Positions 32,193 through 43,600 of a stretch of 64,000 bases of DNA are shown piece after piece. The DNA is from Mycoemilia scoparia. Its lineage: Eukaryota > Kickxellomycota > Kickxellomycetes > Kickxellales > Kickxellaceae. Location: positions 641,547 through 705,546 of the forward strand of contig JANBPU010000001.1 in NCBI GenBank assembly GCA_027575805.1. Reading direction: 5' to 3'. Each line of letters begins with the position of its first letter. The stretch's first letter is position 1. The position numbers and the translations under genes were made by a program. Under the pieces are notes generated by a model that did not search any database, was not told the DNA's origin, and saw only the letters and a program-made list of their open reading frames with translations.

Positions 32193-32797
32193 GCTCAAAA
32201 GACAAAAAGCATGCATGCAACCGAGACACTCTGGTAGAGTCATTTGCATGTACCTCCGTTATTTCTGGGTAGAAATATTTCATATTATAATATAGATACA
32301 CACATGGGTCTAGACAGAGAAGATACTGTGTTTGCAAAGGGCAGCTGCTATACCCTAACGACAATACTACCTACTACTACCATTCCTTTACTTACGTTTC
32401 ACGACTGATCTCTCTCTCTCTCTCTCTCTCTTGCCTCATTCTCTTTCTCCTAATAAGTTCATTTCATATAGTATATTTGGAAAGTTGTACAATTAATATG
32501 ATAATTTATTACACTCCAATGTTATTAGAGGATCGATATGTAATGGGCTGTGAGTAGAAAATGGGGAAAAATAGATATTATTAAGGCTCAAAACATAGCT
32601 GAAATCGCTTTTGCTGTTGTTTTCGGTTTAGTTAGAAAATATGTCTGTGTCTAGGATTGTTATTGATTCTGGGACTGAATGAACCTCTCGTTTGATGTTC
32701 GTAAGGAAAGGGAGAAATAGCTTAAGTAACACGTTGATTTGTTTATAAGAATATTCAACATGTGTTATTTTTGCCATTGGGAAATGGTAACATTTGA
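32193..32797. other. Spacer between convergent small membrane-protein genes
   Basis: 0.6 kb between two stop codons with a (TC)n tract at 32409-32431. No gene or transposon-like element was seen. Confidence 0.5.
32409..32431. repeat. TC dinucleotide microsatellite
   Basis: About 11 uninterrupted TC units in the intergenic DNA. Confidence 0.9.
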
Positions 32798-33663
32798 TCA
32801 TTTGGTCTTCTTTTCAGCATCAACGTTATCAGGTATGGGAACGGCGTTCTTTGGTGAAGAGATGACTGTCAGTCCAGCTGCTATAAGACTTACGCCAAAC
32901 CACCACTGTACAGACAAAGCGTCATTGAACACATATGATCCAAGCAAACCCTATACCCATATTCAAATGAATAAAACAGTCAGTGTGTTAGTGGCTGAGC
33001 AGGTTACAACTACTTACAAACACCGTAGATCAGGAGTGGCTGCGGTGGTAGATCAATCAACAGATCTAAAAGAGAATACATGCTTATAAATGAAACTGGG
33101 GGAGAGAGAGAATATGCTTACAGTAACAATAAAGTTTACAATGGTCTGAATCGTAGTTACTCTAACCGACGAGGTAGAATAGCGCAAGGCCTTGGTAAAG
33201 AACAGCCACATGAGTGCATTGCAGACCACAACAAGGAACAACATAATCCCTCTGGCACCAAGTTCGACCTACATAGTTAACATTTGCCCAAAAAATAATG
33301 AGGAGTTGTAGCAAGCGCCAGTAGTATCAAATATTTGGCCAGCATAGGCATGTCTGATTGGATTGTTTATAGCTCCGGTATGTCCGAAAAATGAAGCTTT
33401 GGATCCGTTAAAAGCCCAAGAGCAAGTGTTGTAAAATTTACCTTTTGGGGGTCAAGGTCGCTGCCAAACAAATCCTGGACAAACTTTGCTGCCATCTCGA
33501 TGTTAGAGTCAACCATCAGTTTTGCGTACAAGCTTGCGGCGGCAGCAAAGGTGCCACCGACCACAGCAAACACATCGGATGGCAAAGGGACATATGCAAA
33601 GGGCTCAGGATTAGTTTCGCTGTGGAACTGTTTGTGCTGTTTGTCGTAGTTTACTTCAAGCAT
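32798..33663 (-). CDS. TMEM42: TMEM42-like membrane protein (EamA/drug-metabolite transporter half)
   Basis: Exons on the minus strand: 33663-33442, 33268-33122, 32950-32798; all phase 0, GT-AG, 173 aa. Four hydrophobic segments are visible: VFAVVGGTFAAAASLYAKLM, IMLFLVVVCNALMWLFFTKA, TTIQTIVNFIVTGLLGSYVF and QWWFGVSLIAAGLTVI. The CNALMW-FF-KAL segment, the Ser-rich SS-V-VTT turn and the final WWFGVSL-AAGL helix line up with TMEM42, a small single-unit relative of the EamA/DMT superfamily. Such half-size proteins often pair up as antiparallel dimers. The substrate is unknown. The loop between helices 1 and 2 (about residues 50-75, FVQDLFGSDLDPQK) is longer than in the animal protein. Confidence 0.8.
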
Positions 33664-34819
33664 GGTGGTCGTTGTTGATATCCAGATGCGTTTTGATGTA
33701 TGAATCTATGAGGGCCCGTCTAGTCGATTACTGGCAGCGATATAATAATGCAATTTATGGTACTTGTATACGAGGTGGTCTTGGCAGAGGTCACAGGGAA
33801 AAAAGAAGAGAAATCAATAGATTGAGCGTATCTAATATTAAAGGGATAGGGAAAGGGGGCTAGAAGTCTAATGCTATTCTGGGGTAAGAGAGAAAAAGAA
33901 AGAAAGGAAAGAGGGAAAAAGAAGTAGAACAAACAAGGAGTACCAAAAAACCTGCACAAGCACCATTCTCTGAAGATGTGATATGTATGTGTAGGTGTTT
34001 ACCAACAACAGTTTTGGCTGGAGTGATTCACAAACACATACTTTCTGAAAATGATAGTCCGCATTGTTTTCTATAGCCCCTGCGGTTCTTGGCCTATTAT
34101 AGACAGTAGAAAAACCTTTTGCCAGTTGTTTTTTATCTGTAATAAATTATTGAAAACTAGCAAGCTAGTGGCTTTATTTTACATAATTACTATCAACACT
34201 AATACTTGCAATAATGGCGGACATGGGCTTTGGATGCAAATCAAGCCAAGAGAATTGCTCTAGACAACAGTGTTTCAAGAGAGAAATCTGCGTCAGGTTA
34301 CATACTTTCCATGTGTCGTGTTTAATGTGTTCTTGGGACCTTTACTAAACCAGCTTGTGGATATTTCATTTTGCCATTTTCTTGTACCCTTCCCCCCACC
34401 ATGTCCGGCTCTAACCAATCATATATTATCTTGGTTCAAAATGTATAGTAAACAAAAAAGGAGCATTTGTCTTTGCTTTTGTGCTATCCAAACCAGCCAA
34501 TTAAAAGAAAATAAATGTAGCTCAAAAATTGATTTCAGCAATACCTTCTTCAACAGAAATGGGTTCAAGCAATTAAGGAAGTGAGTGTCATCTGAAAGTT
34601 TAAAATGAAATATTGGTGGGATGCTATACGGTATGTCTCATAGGAATTTTTCCAAGGGATCTCGAATTATGAATAAAGAAAATGGAACTGAGGACTGACT
34701 TTAATTAGTATAAATGTTTATTGGAGATGAGGTCAAGCTCTAATAGTAATAGCTATGATGATGACAATGCTGAGTTTTGCTGGCTTTGAGATCGCACACA
34801 GCCTTTATCGGATAAGCTG
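33664..34819. other. Spacer between TMEM42-like and RanBP3-like genes
   Basis: 1.16 kb between same-strand genes, holding the TMEM42-like promoter and the RanBP3-like 3' UTR. Includes a purine-rich stretch (about 33789-33930). ORFs of up to 104 codons look like chance frames. Confidence 0.45.
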
Positions 34820-36507
34820 CTATTGTTTGTAATTGAGTGCCTTTTCTACAGCTGATCCGGCCGCACTAGCAAGCTCGTCATTAGCAAACTATAAGAAGAA
34901 ACAGATTGTGGCAAATTTGGATTAGTATTGCAGGTTTGTAGTCAGACATAGTCGTTGGTGAAGCAAGAAAACCCCCCAAGTATTCTTATTACTTTGAAAC
35001 TTATACATACCTTTATAACATATGTTGTAATATTTTTAGTGTCAGGATCAACAACACCAAATCTCAAGAACTTTCCTGTGGTTTCGGTCTTCATGCTTTC
35101 GTAAATATTAGTATTAAGCATGAGGCGGAACGTAACTGATGCTCTCATGATTATTCGTGATGGGTGTGGTGGTTCTAGAGACACATTGATTCGGACCTGG
35201 CCCACGCCTCTTTCGATCCACTTTAGATCTTTGTCTAGTTCATAGAGCTTAGCTTTAGAGTTGAACAAGTTTTCTTCGTCTTCTTCAAAGGTTTGGGTCT
35301 TTTCATCACTAGTCATGATAACAGGCTTATCAGCTTCCGGCGTGACATCAGTACTTTCTTTACTAGCATCCTTTGAATATCCCTCATCATCTTTTTCATC
35401 ACCCGATTCCTTGTTTTTCTCAGTATCATCGCCATCCTTCTTCTTTGCGCTTTCAAAAATACTTGTGGGGGTTCCTTCAGTGTTCGAAGATGCAGCCGCA
35501 GCAAAGGCGGACACTCCACTATTTGCAAATGACGAAAACCCGCTACTGGCGCTACTAATTCCCGATCCAAAAATCTTTGTAGGCTTACCATCCTTTTTAG
35601 CATCACTACTGGTACTACTATCTTTTGAGTCGTCCGAACTTTTGCTGCCAAATATATTGGCCGTGCTTGATTTTGCAAGCGCTGCAAAAGGCGATGATAC
35701 GCTGGCCGCAAATGACGAAAAGCTCTGTACGTTTGTTGAAAATGCTGGTTTGGGCTATTATCAATATCAGTTTTATAGCAATATGTTAATACTTGATCAT
35801 TATTGATGGGTGTTTTTGGTATTGTGTTTATAAATCTCTTGCCTTTGTTTCTGCTTCGCTGTTCCCTTTTACAGCTTTTAAATCTTTTGGCGAGTCACTA
35901 GTATCCTTGCTGTCCTCATTAGATTCATTTTTATCATCTTCAGTTGTCTTTGGCTCCTTTTCCAGATCACCCTGTGTAGTATCAGCTTTTTCATCTTTGC
36001 TACTTGGATCCTCTTCATCTGTTTCTTTTTCTGTTGGAGCATTAGAGTTTGTTGCAGTGCTCTCTTCCTTTTTTGAAGCATCATCCGTGCTTGTGACGTT
36101 ATTCAGTTTTGAGTCAGATTTCTTTTCATCATCATCATCATCTTTTATTTTACTAATATAAATGTACAATAAAATTATAGTCTCAGTATTACTCGGGTTA
36201 TCACGCTTACACAAATATATATATATATGGTCACAAGATACTTACAGTTTTTTGACACTAACCTATATTTGCACAAAATTTCCAATACAAATACTTGTTT
36301 CATTAATATATATATTTGCGTTAACCTTATACATATATTATGTCTTTATATACTTACAGAATCTTCATTATCGTTTGGTTCTTGCTGTTGCTGCTGTTGT
36401 TGTTGTACTTCACGCTCTACCCTTTCTATACACTTAATTTCTTGTTTTTGAGCAACAATATCTTTTGTTTCGTTTTCTCTGAGTTTTCTCTTTTGTGCTG
36501 TTTCCAT
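34820..36507 (-). CDS. Ran-binding protein, RanBP3/Hba1-like
   Basis: Exons on the minus strand: 36507-36358, 36262-36246 (17 nt), 36152-35873, 35754-35011, 34888-34820; 419 aa. All junctions are GT-AG and the phases close only if the 17-nt microexon (VSVKKL) is included. The N-terminus holds a seven-Gln run and a basic patch (SVKKLKIKDD) that may be a nuclear localisation signal. The middle is acidic and Ser/Lys-rich with FSSFA/FAAL motifs. A C-terminal Ran-binding domain (about 295-395) has AKLYELDKDLKWIERGVGQV, RASVTFRLMLNTNIYESM and KFLRFGVVDPD. Alignment by eye favours RanBP3/Hba1 (a CRM1 export cofactor) over RanBP1 or Nup2, since the spacing of ERG-G-RIN and R-I-MR matches. Exact orthology is uncertain. 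Confidence 0.87.
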
Positions 36508-36817
36508 TTTTTCCAAAGTAAAGAATAGATATACTAAAAAAGAAGAAGAAGAAGAAGAAGGAGAGAAGTTGCTCAGAAGTGTGTCGAATAACCTTTAATT
36601 GAACTTTTGTTCTCAAGATTTAGCGCATTTACGTTTATTGTTTGTTTATGCAAGGCAGGATTTTCTATTGTGGGTTTGGGAATTTCTTTGACTGTCTTTA
36701 TTCATCATACTCACTGGTAGATTTTTTCATGCTTGTCTGTCATATTGCAGTAAACCAGATTTTCGATTGATGCTACAAAGAGGTTTGAAATGTCTACATA
36801 AACAAAACAAATAATAT

Positions 36818-36943
36818 CATATGGATCATAATTTTCGAAGGGTGACTTTTGGTGGCCGCCAATGATTATAGGCGCAATCACAGCCAAATGGGTGATCACC
36901 ATTTGTTAGCAAATGGCCACCCTTTGAAAATAACTATCCATAA
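36818..36943 (-). mobile_element. MITE-like inverted-repeat element, copy 9 (tandem, left)
   Basis: Left end CATATGGATCATAATTTTCG; core GCAATCACAGCCAAATG followed by CACCATTTGTTAGCAAATGG; right end CTTTGAAAATAACTATCCAT. Subfamily B. Its right end abuts the left end of the next element at about 36942. Confidence 0.85.
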
Positions 36944-37062
36944 TATGGATCATAATTTTTGAAGGGTGAATTTTGGGGACCAGTGATTATAAGGGAACCA
37001 CAGCCAAATGTATGTCCAGTTTTACTAGTAAACTTTCACCCTTCAAAAATTATTACCCATAT
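36943..37062 (-). mobile_element. MITE-like inverted-repeat element, copy 10 (tandem, right)
   Basis: Left end ATATGGATCATAATTTTTGA followed by AGGGTGAATTTTGGGGACCA; core CACAGCCAAATG and CCAGTTTTACTAGTAAAC; right end CTTCAAAAATTATTACCCAT. Subfamily A. The two neighbours therefore belong to different subfamilies, so this is insertion next to an existing copy and not a tandem duplication. Confidence 0.88.
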
Positions 37063-37506
37063 GGTGTTTTGAGAATACATTCAGTCTTATGTATAAACTA
37101 TAGTTGTGCTGCAAGGTTTTAATGAAAAATATTAGGCAAGTAGAAAATGCAGTATCCAATAATAAAAAGTGCAATTCTAGTCTCTAGTAGCTGGTGGCTA
37201 TGGAAGTGGTGTGGTTAGCAAAGCATATTCATTTCTATAGTTTTAAGCAAACCGTGTCATAGCCGAATAGTGAAGATATAAGCAAAAGGCCATTCCAGCA
37301 TTGATCTAAGCAAATTAATATAATAGATGGAAGAATTGCGAAAGATGAATTCATTTTGTCGATCACGCTTTTAACTCCAAGTCTTATTGGTTTAATGTGG
37401 CACTCCTTTCATCGCTAAGTTCATTATCATTAAGTCCCCCCAATAATAATAGTTATTATTATACAAAAACCAACTCTTTCATCAGCCTTATTTTAAATCA
37501 AAGCAT

Positions 37507-40112
37507 TCATCGTGTGTTAGGTGATCGATCCATATTTTTGTTCAGAGATAGAGCGTCTAGAGAGGAATCTATATTCGACAACTTGGCGTGATCAGGGGAA
37601 TCGGTGTTCCAAGCATCCAGTTTAGATTTTTTTGTGCTCAATGATGCAGAGGTATTTTGGGAAACATGCGAAGAAGATTTGTGTGAATCCCCCTCAAGAA
37701 CTTTAATTTTGTCTGATACGAGCTGTTCAAGTGATCCGTTTTGTGGTGGTGGCTTTGCAGCATGCGTCATATATTCCCGGTCATAAGGAGGTGTAGATTG
37801 GCCATTGCATGCGGTTACTGAGCTTTTGGAGTTATTGAGCTCTGCTTCCCAAGATGATGAGAGCTCAGAAAGCATTTGTAACATTGCATCGACTTTTGGC
37901 TTTTCAATCAGAACAACCGAGTCGTCTGGTTTGACTTGGTTTCCAGCAACTTCGAAAAGCTTTGCTACAGCACAAAGAGATTTTTGAGTCAAACTACCTA
38001 GCGATACTAGCTCATCATAGTTTCTAGGTGGTGATACGCCAAGTGGCTGACCAAAGAGAGTTGAATCTTGGTTCTTTGATTGACTGGAAGAAATAATAGA
38101 GTGAAAGGTATCCGAGCCATACCGGAAAGAATTCGGCGATGATGATGTTGTAGAGCTCAGTGGTGGCTGTTTCGAGGATGCATTTTGTGAATTTGGGGCA
38201 GATGTTTGCTGTCTGATGTTGGCACCAGTATAATGTCTGCGGTGTTGATTGCGCTGCCGAGAAGTCATAGGAGAACGAGGATGGTTTCTTGGGGAGTTGA
38301 AGTGTCTATTGGGATCAGGGCTTGCTATAGGTATGGGCATTGCATAGACTGAACGCGGGTGGTTTGATAATGGATCAGAATACACAGATGTGTGGTCACT
38401 CTCGAGATCCCCAATGTCAGGAAGTGTGCTTGCGCGCCTCCGAACCGGCGAGCTTTGTTCATCATACGATGGCCCACTTAAAGCTTCTCGACTTGTCCAA
38501 TAGTCCCATTGCGAAGTTATGCCTTCTGCTGTGGATGGGAACGGACGCGCGCGAAGGTGAATAGCATGGATTGCTATCCTCTGTGATGGTAGCAGGCTTG
38601 GATGGTTTGGCTGTGGTAGGTTATATGGAATGTATAGGCTGGAATGACCGGGCGTTGGCCCTTTTGTTTGTGATGAGGGCTGCGCAGGATATAATGGCGG
38701 GGTCTCTTTCATGCAGCTTGGGGATGGCTCTTCAAGCTTTGGGAAGTTCAAAAGCTTCTGTAAGCAGACCGTATAGTCACCTTCTATAATATCGGTTCGT
38801 ACTACAAGAAACAGTACAATGGCTATCCATTCGGATAGTCCAAGAAGGCCATTGGCATTGTCAGCGAATATGCAGTCCCAAAGAGCAAACATATTATGGT
38901 GATCGGTAATTTCTCTGCTGAACAGCAAGCGGAACCAGCGAATTCCAAACAGCTGTGGCTCAATCTTCAATTCTATGATGTGGTTTGCAAGGTCAGGGTC
39001 TACCTGTGTAAGCTTCTCATTCAAAAGTTGATGGCATTTTGCGACAATGGGGACGGAGCGCTCTATATCGCGTTGCCTTATCTTGTCAAGCTGCTGGGCC
39101 TGCTGTTTAGATGCAAATGCTTGGCGCTTTTTCGCAGAAGCTTTGGGCCTGGGGCCATACGATTCATTAGGCACATGATACCACGACGCGCATGTCCTCA
39201 TTAAGTGATCAAAAAGTGTATAAGTATCATGCTCGATAAACTCGTGGTCAAGTATCTCGAATACCACTTTTATCATTGGTGCCTCATTGCTCAGCTGATA
39301 GGGATCGGTATTTGTGAGGTTGACCGAATCGATGTCGATGGCTGCCAAAAGTGGTGCCAGTAGCTCGTGCATGCCTTGGCGGTATGAAATTGAGCTGTGG
39401 ACTTTGGAATATACGAATAGGACATTTGTCATGATGTTTTGAACTCTTTCGCTTTGATAATACACATCATCTGGAAAACTATGGTTGATATAGAAAAATG
39501 ATAGTAACTGCATCATTATAGATCAACTGCTGCTATGTTTATGAGCAAATCAATAGGGCATTGTGTATGCATAGATATTTGAGAATGCAAGCTTACGTTC
39601 GGACAACGTCTTTTCTTATGATGTCTTTGAGCTCCTGGTCTTCAAAATATTGCTTCCATGGACTCTGTATGTATATTGTAACTTTGATATAAGTAAAAGA
39701 CAGCCATACTAAATTGCCACATGCATCACTGCCATGAGATCAATTTTACTTACATTCTCGTCTTGTGATAGTGGGTTGAGGACGCTTAGGTCTGCTTCTG
39801 CTTCCCGCAAATGGTCTGCGGTGTGCGGATTGACGACCCATTTCGTACGTAATTGCTCATAAGCTGAACGCTCCTTTTCAATATGGGTAGGCCAGACCCT
39901 GATACAGTCATCCTCTTGGCCAAAAACGTCATCGGGAAGCACGCCTAGGTAAATACGCCAGCATAGGGACCGTAACGGCAAGAAAGGAAGCTCAGTGCTA
40001 GACTGGGGGTTTTTGTTGAATGGTGAAAATGCAAGCGAGCGGAGGCGTTTGGAGGATAGAAAGCTAGCTCTAGTCAGTGCTTCCCATTGCTCCCTACACA
40101 ATATCGATATTA

Positions 40113-40146
<34 letters not shown>

Positions 40147-40216
40147 GTCTGCTCTGAATTGGTAATGCACTAGCTAGATAGCCCAATACTTACTTTGCTT
40201 GATATAAAGTTAGCAT
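37507..40216 (-). CDS. TBC1D5: TBC1D5-like Rab GTPase-activating protein
   Basis: Exons on the minus strand: 40216-40194, 40093-39754, 39664-39597, 39478-37507; all GT-AG and in phase, 800 aa. The N-terminal TBC domain (about residues 8-375) starts with KEQWEALT and PLRSLCWRIYLGVLP, and has NPLSQDEN and SPWKQYFEDQELKDIIRKDV followed by VRTFPDD. The arginine-finger motif IRKDVVRT and the glutamine-finger motif YRQGMHELLAPLL are intact, so GAP activity is likely. The NPLSQDE and HELLAP signatures are typical of TBC1D5, a Rab7 GAP that binds retromer in animals. Unlike most TBC domains there is a basic insert (PRPKASAKKRQAFASKQQAQ). The C-terminal half is disordered with Ser/Pro-rich stretches. 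The 23-nt first exon is a hand prediction; a more upstream start is possible. Confidence 0.9.
40115..40141. repeat. CATA tetranucleotide microsatellite
   Basis: Six to seven CATA units in intron 1 of the TBC1D5-like gene, running into TATATA. Confidence 0.85.
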
Positions 40217-40670
40217 TTCTTTATGAAGAATGCAAAATGAAAACAAATGAGAAATAAAAAGAAGTCTTAGTTGTGTTTACAAGAGAGATTAAACATAACA
40301 CAGTACACTGCACTCTGCACAATTAATAAAGACTCACTGGTTTCCCTCACTCTTTACAACATAAATGTGTAGCAAGCGGAATTGGATAGACAAAAGTGGC
40401 TTATGGGGTGAGCATGTGAGTGGTGTAATCGTGGGGTAATTCAGAGCAGCATTGGCATTAGAACTTCTGATTGGTGTTCTGTTTTAAATGAAGACAAGGT
40501 GCGAGCTTGATGCCTTTAGATAAGAGTGTTGCAAAGTTGTATTGGATAAACTGGTAACAAATGAATATATATATAATGGTTTGCTGAAATGCAAAAAACA
40601 AAAAGGATAATGTGTGTCGAGACATAAGGATGGATGATCACAGAGTTTCTGGTAGCCAGGTATGAGATCT
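40217..40670. other. Spacer between TBC1D5-like and VPS10 genes
   Basis: 454 bp between the TBC1D5-like start and the VPS10 stop, both on the minus strand. No repeat or extra gene was seen. Confidence 0.45.
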
Positions 40671-43600
40671 TCATCGTTGGCTAATATCATTGTCGTCATC
40701 AGAGGAAGAGGCATCCAAGTTGGCATACTTATTGTCCATAGACCAATCCTTTGGCTGTCCATTGTTGGAACTTCCCGCTTCACCGCCACCAGCATTGTCT
40801 GTGGACGATCGATTGCTTGTAACCTCATCCAAAAATAGTGCCTGGTGGTCTGCACTGTCATCTACGCCGTCGTCTGTTTGGGCTAGACTAGTGGTGCTAA
40901 ACACTCGCGAAGCAATGGCATTGGCGTCTAGTGGTTGATATGCATAGCGTGCTCGTGCTGCTCGGCTTGAGATTCCTGGTCGTCTATGTGGTTGGCCCGC
41001 TGGATCTAAGCCGTCATCGTCGATATCCTCATCATCAAGCTCATCAAGTGTCGGCGGAAGTCCGAGGAACCCGTACCTCCGGTCATTTTGGAGCCATTTC
41101 TGAATGAACTGTGGTAGATAGGGGGAGATTTTGTCAAAGGACTCCATTGTAAACTCAGACACGGCCATGGATGCTGCTCTTGCTGTCGCCTTGGCGCGGC
41201 CGAATACTGGAGACTCAGCGATGAACCGCGATCTACTAGGCACGCCAAGCTGGCCGTAGGGCTGGCGATAGTAGCGCTTCCATAACATGAAGCCAACATA
41301 GGCGATAGCTGCAAACAGGATCGGGAAGAATATGGTCCAGAATAAAGCTATGGATTGGGCCTTGCCAGGACACCACACCTCCTTGGGCCGAGCAAGATTG
41401 ATCCCACCCGTGCATGTGGACTGTGGAATCTTTCGGTACCCATTGCTAATATTAAAGTACTCTTGCTTGCCATCAATACACTCGGTGCGGGGGCTTTGCA
41501 TTCCTGGCACCAGCTCACACTTTCCTGACTTCCCACGAACAAAGTTATAGTCGCATTCAAAGTCGTTTTCCGTACATTGGCAGGTCTTCACAACCATTTT
41601 AGTCTGCGAAAACTCGTTTCCAATGTAGCACTCCTTTCCATGTATGCGTCTAAAGTACTGGACTTGGTGGCCCAGTACACACATCTGGTCTTCTCTCGTC
41701 TCGCCCTGCCTTCCCATGGCTCGTGGTGACCAAAGCTCAAAGTCATCAAGGTTCCTTCCACTTGCTTCGTCCTTCGGATCAAACATGCATTTTCGAGGCT
41801 GCGTTCCCGTCAGATCTATCTGGACGGCAGTATACTTTGGATCACTGCCATTGAGCTTACCAAGAAGGAGGAACCTGCGACTGGTGCCTTGGGTTTCGCT
41901 GGTAAGCATTTCAACATTAATCTTTTGATTGCCAGGGAGATCCAGTGCCAGCGTATTCCACGATACGCCGTCGTCGGTTGAGTAGAGAACATGATCGGTG
42001 GCATGTATGCGATCGGCAAGTACCAATAGAGCACCGTGGTCACCAATTACATGCCAATATGGGCCCTTTTGTATCTCGGTCCAGACGTGGCCGCCATCGC
42101 GGCTTACGAATGTTGAGGCTTCATGCAAAGGTCCTAATGACGAGCCAACATTGCCCAGGCCAATTATTATGCCGGGAGCACCAGAACCAGAGTAAATGTT
42201 TTCTGGTTCAGCCAGTTCCGTATAGCCATGAAGGTGTAGAGCACACCCGCCACTTGACGGTGCACTGGTGCGACAATTGTAGTTATGGCCATTGCTGTCA
42301 CGAATGGGCGACTTGAGATAGTGCCAGCTAGCGCCATTGTCCATGGTCATCATTGTCTGCAATTGCTTTTTCTCATTTCCTCCCAACTGGCGCCTTGACA
42401 AGCTCTTGGCGTTGCTGACCACGTTTGCTAATGCCGCGCCTTCTAAGCTTTCTATACGCTCAAAGTCGACAAGGCCTTTGTCGTTTCGATTGACATTCTC
42501 AAGGGAGATGCGGAAGTATGTACCATTTGAGTTTGACGAGTAGATTGACCCCCACTCTTTACCAAATGCCATGTTCTTTGTAACGTGAAGCATCAGGGAA
42601 CCACCAGTCTCAGCTGGCTGGAGGACAGTGTATGCTGGGTCCAGACGATCCTTCTCTCCAGGGAAAAATGCCTTAGCAACATCCATTCCATTCTCGGATA
42701 TATGCATTTCCAAGTATTTTCCGTCACCAACGCTGCGAGCCATGATTAGATGTTGATCGATTATTGTGTAGTCCATAGCTCCCTGGAGTAGTGTGCGCTT
42801 AGGTCGGTCCTTAAAGAACACATCGTCTACGGCAATGATGTTGTATGGGTTTTTATCACGGCTATTTTTTCCAGCTGGAATCTGGCAAATCACGGATCGG
42901 GGCTTGGATTTGCGTAGCTTGTCTGTAAGCAAGAAGCGGCATCCACTGGGACCAACTTCAGGCATAAGACTTTCCCATCTGGAGCCCATGTCAGTGGTGA
43001 TAAATGCTTGGCTGGGGCAGTCGCCACCAATGTTTGTGGAGCAGTCCTTGTTCTCGGCATAATAAATCATCCACTCTGGCTGATCTGCGTGGAACTGGAA
43101 TGAGGTACCAACGAAAAAAGTTGGAGATTTTGGCGTGTGCAGCTTTCTGACTGATCTCCCTTCATTGTCTGTGAGATAGTGAACATTGCCGGCCGTGATA
43201 AACACAGCATAGTCTTCAAAGTAAGGGTTTCGAAGAACAGCTACTATATCAGTGATATGCTTTTCGGGATTGTCTGGATCTGGGACCAGTCGCCAAGTTG
43301 CACCCTCGTCCATACTGATTCGCGCTTCTCCATTGTCGAATCGAGTCAAGAGATGCGAACTGTGCTTGAAATATTGGAAGTCTAGGATTTCTGACTCAAA
43401 AGTGTTGGCTGTTGTCTTGGCACCACCAAGTTTGCCACATATCCTTTTCACCTTGGTTTCGAGATTCATACCTCCTTTGCATTTAGAGGCTGGGCGTTTT
43501 ACATAGCCTGATCTTCCCGTATAGGTTGATCCTTCTGGGCAGTTCTGGGGCTGGTAAGGATCTGGGCCATCCAATACACATTTGCCCTCATCATCAGGCC

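Larger units (their letters stand above)
36508..37506. other. Spacer with tandem repeat elements
   Basis: 1.0 kb upstream of the RanBP3-like gene and downstream of the TBC gene. It contains two abutting inverted-repeat elements (36818-37062) and a GAA-rich run near 36540-36560. No gene was recognised. Confidence 0.5.
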
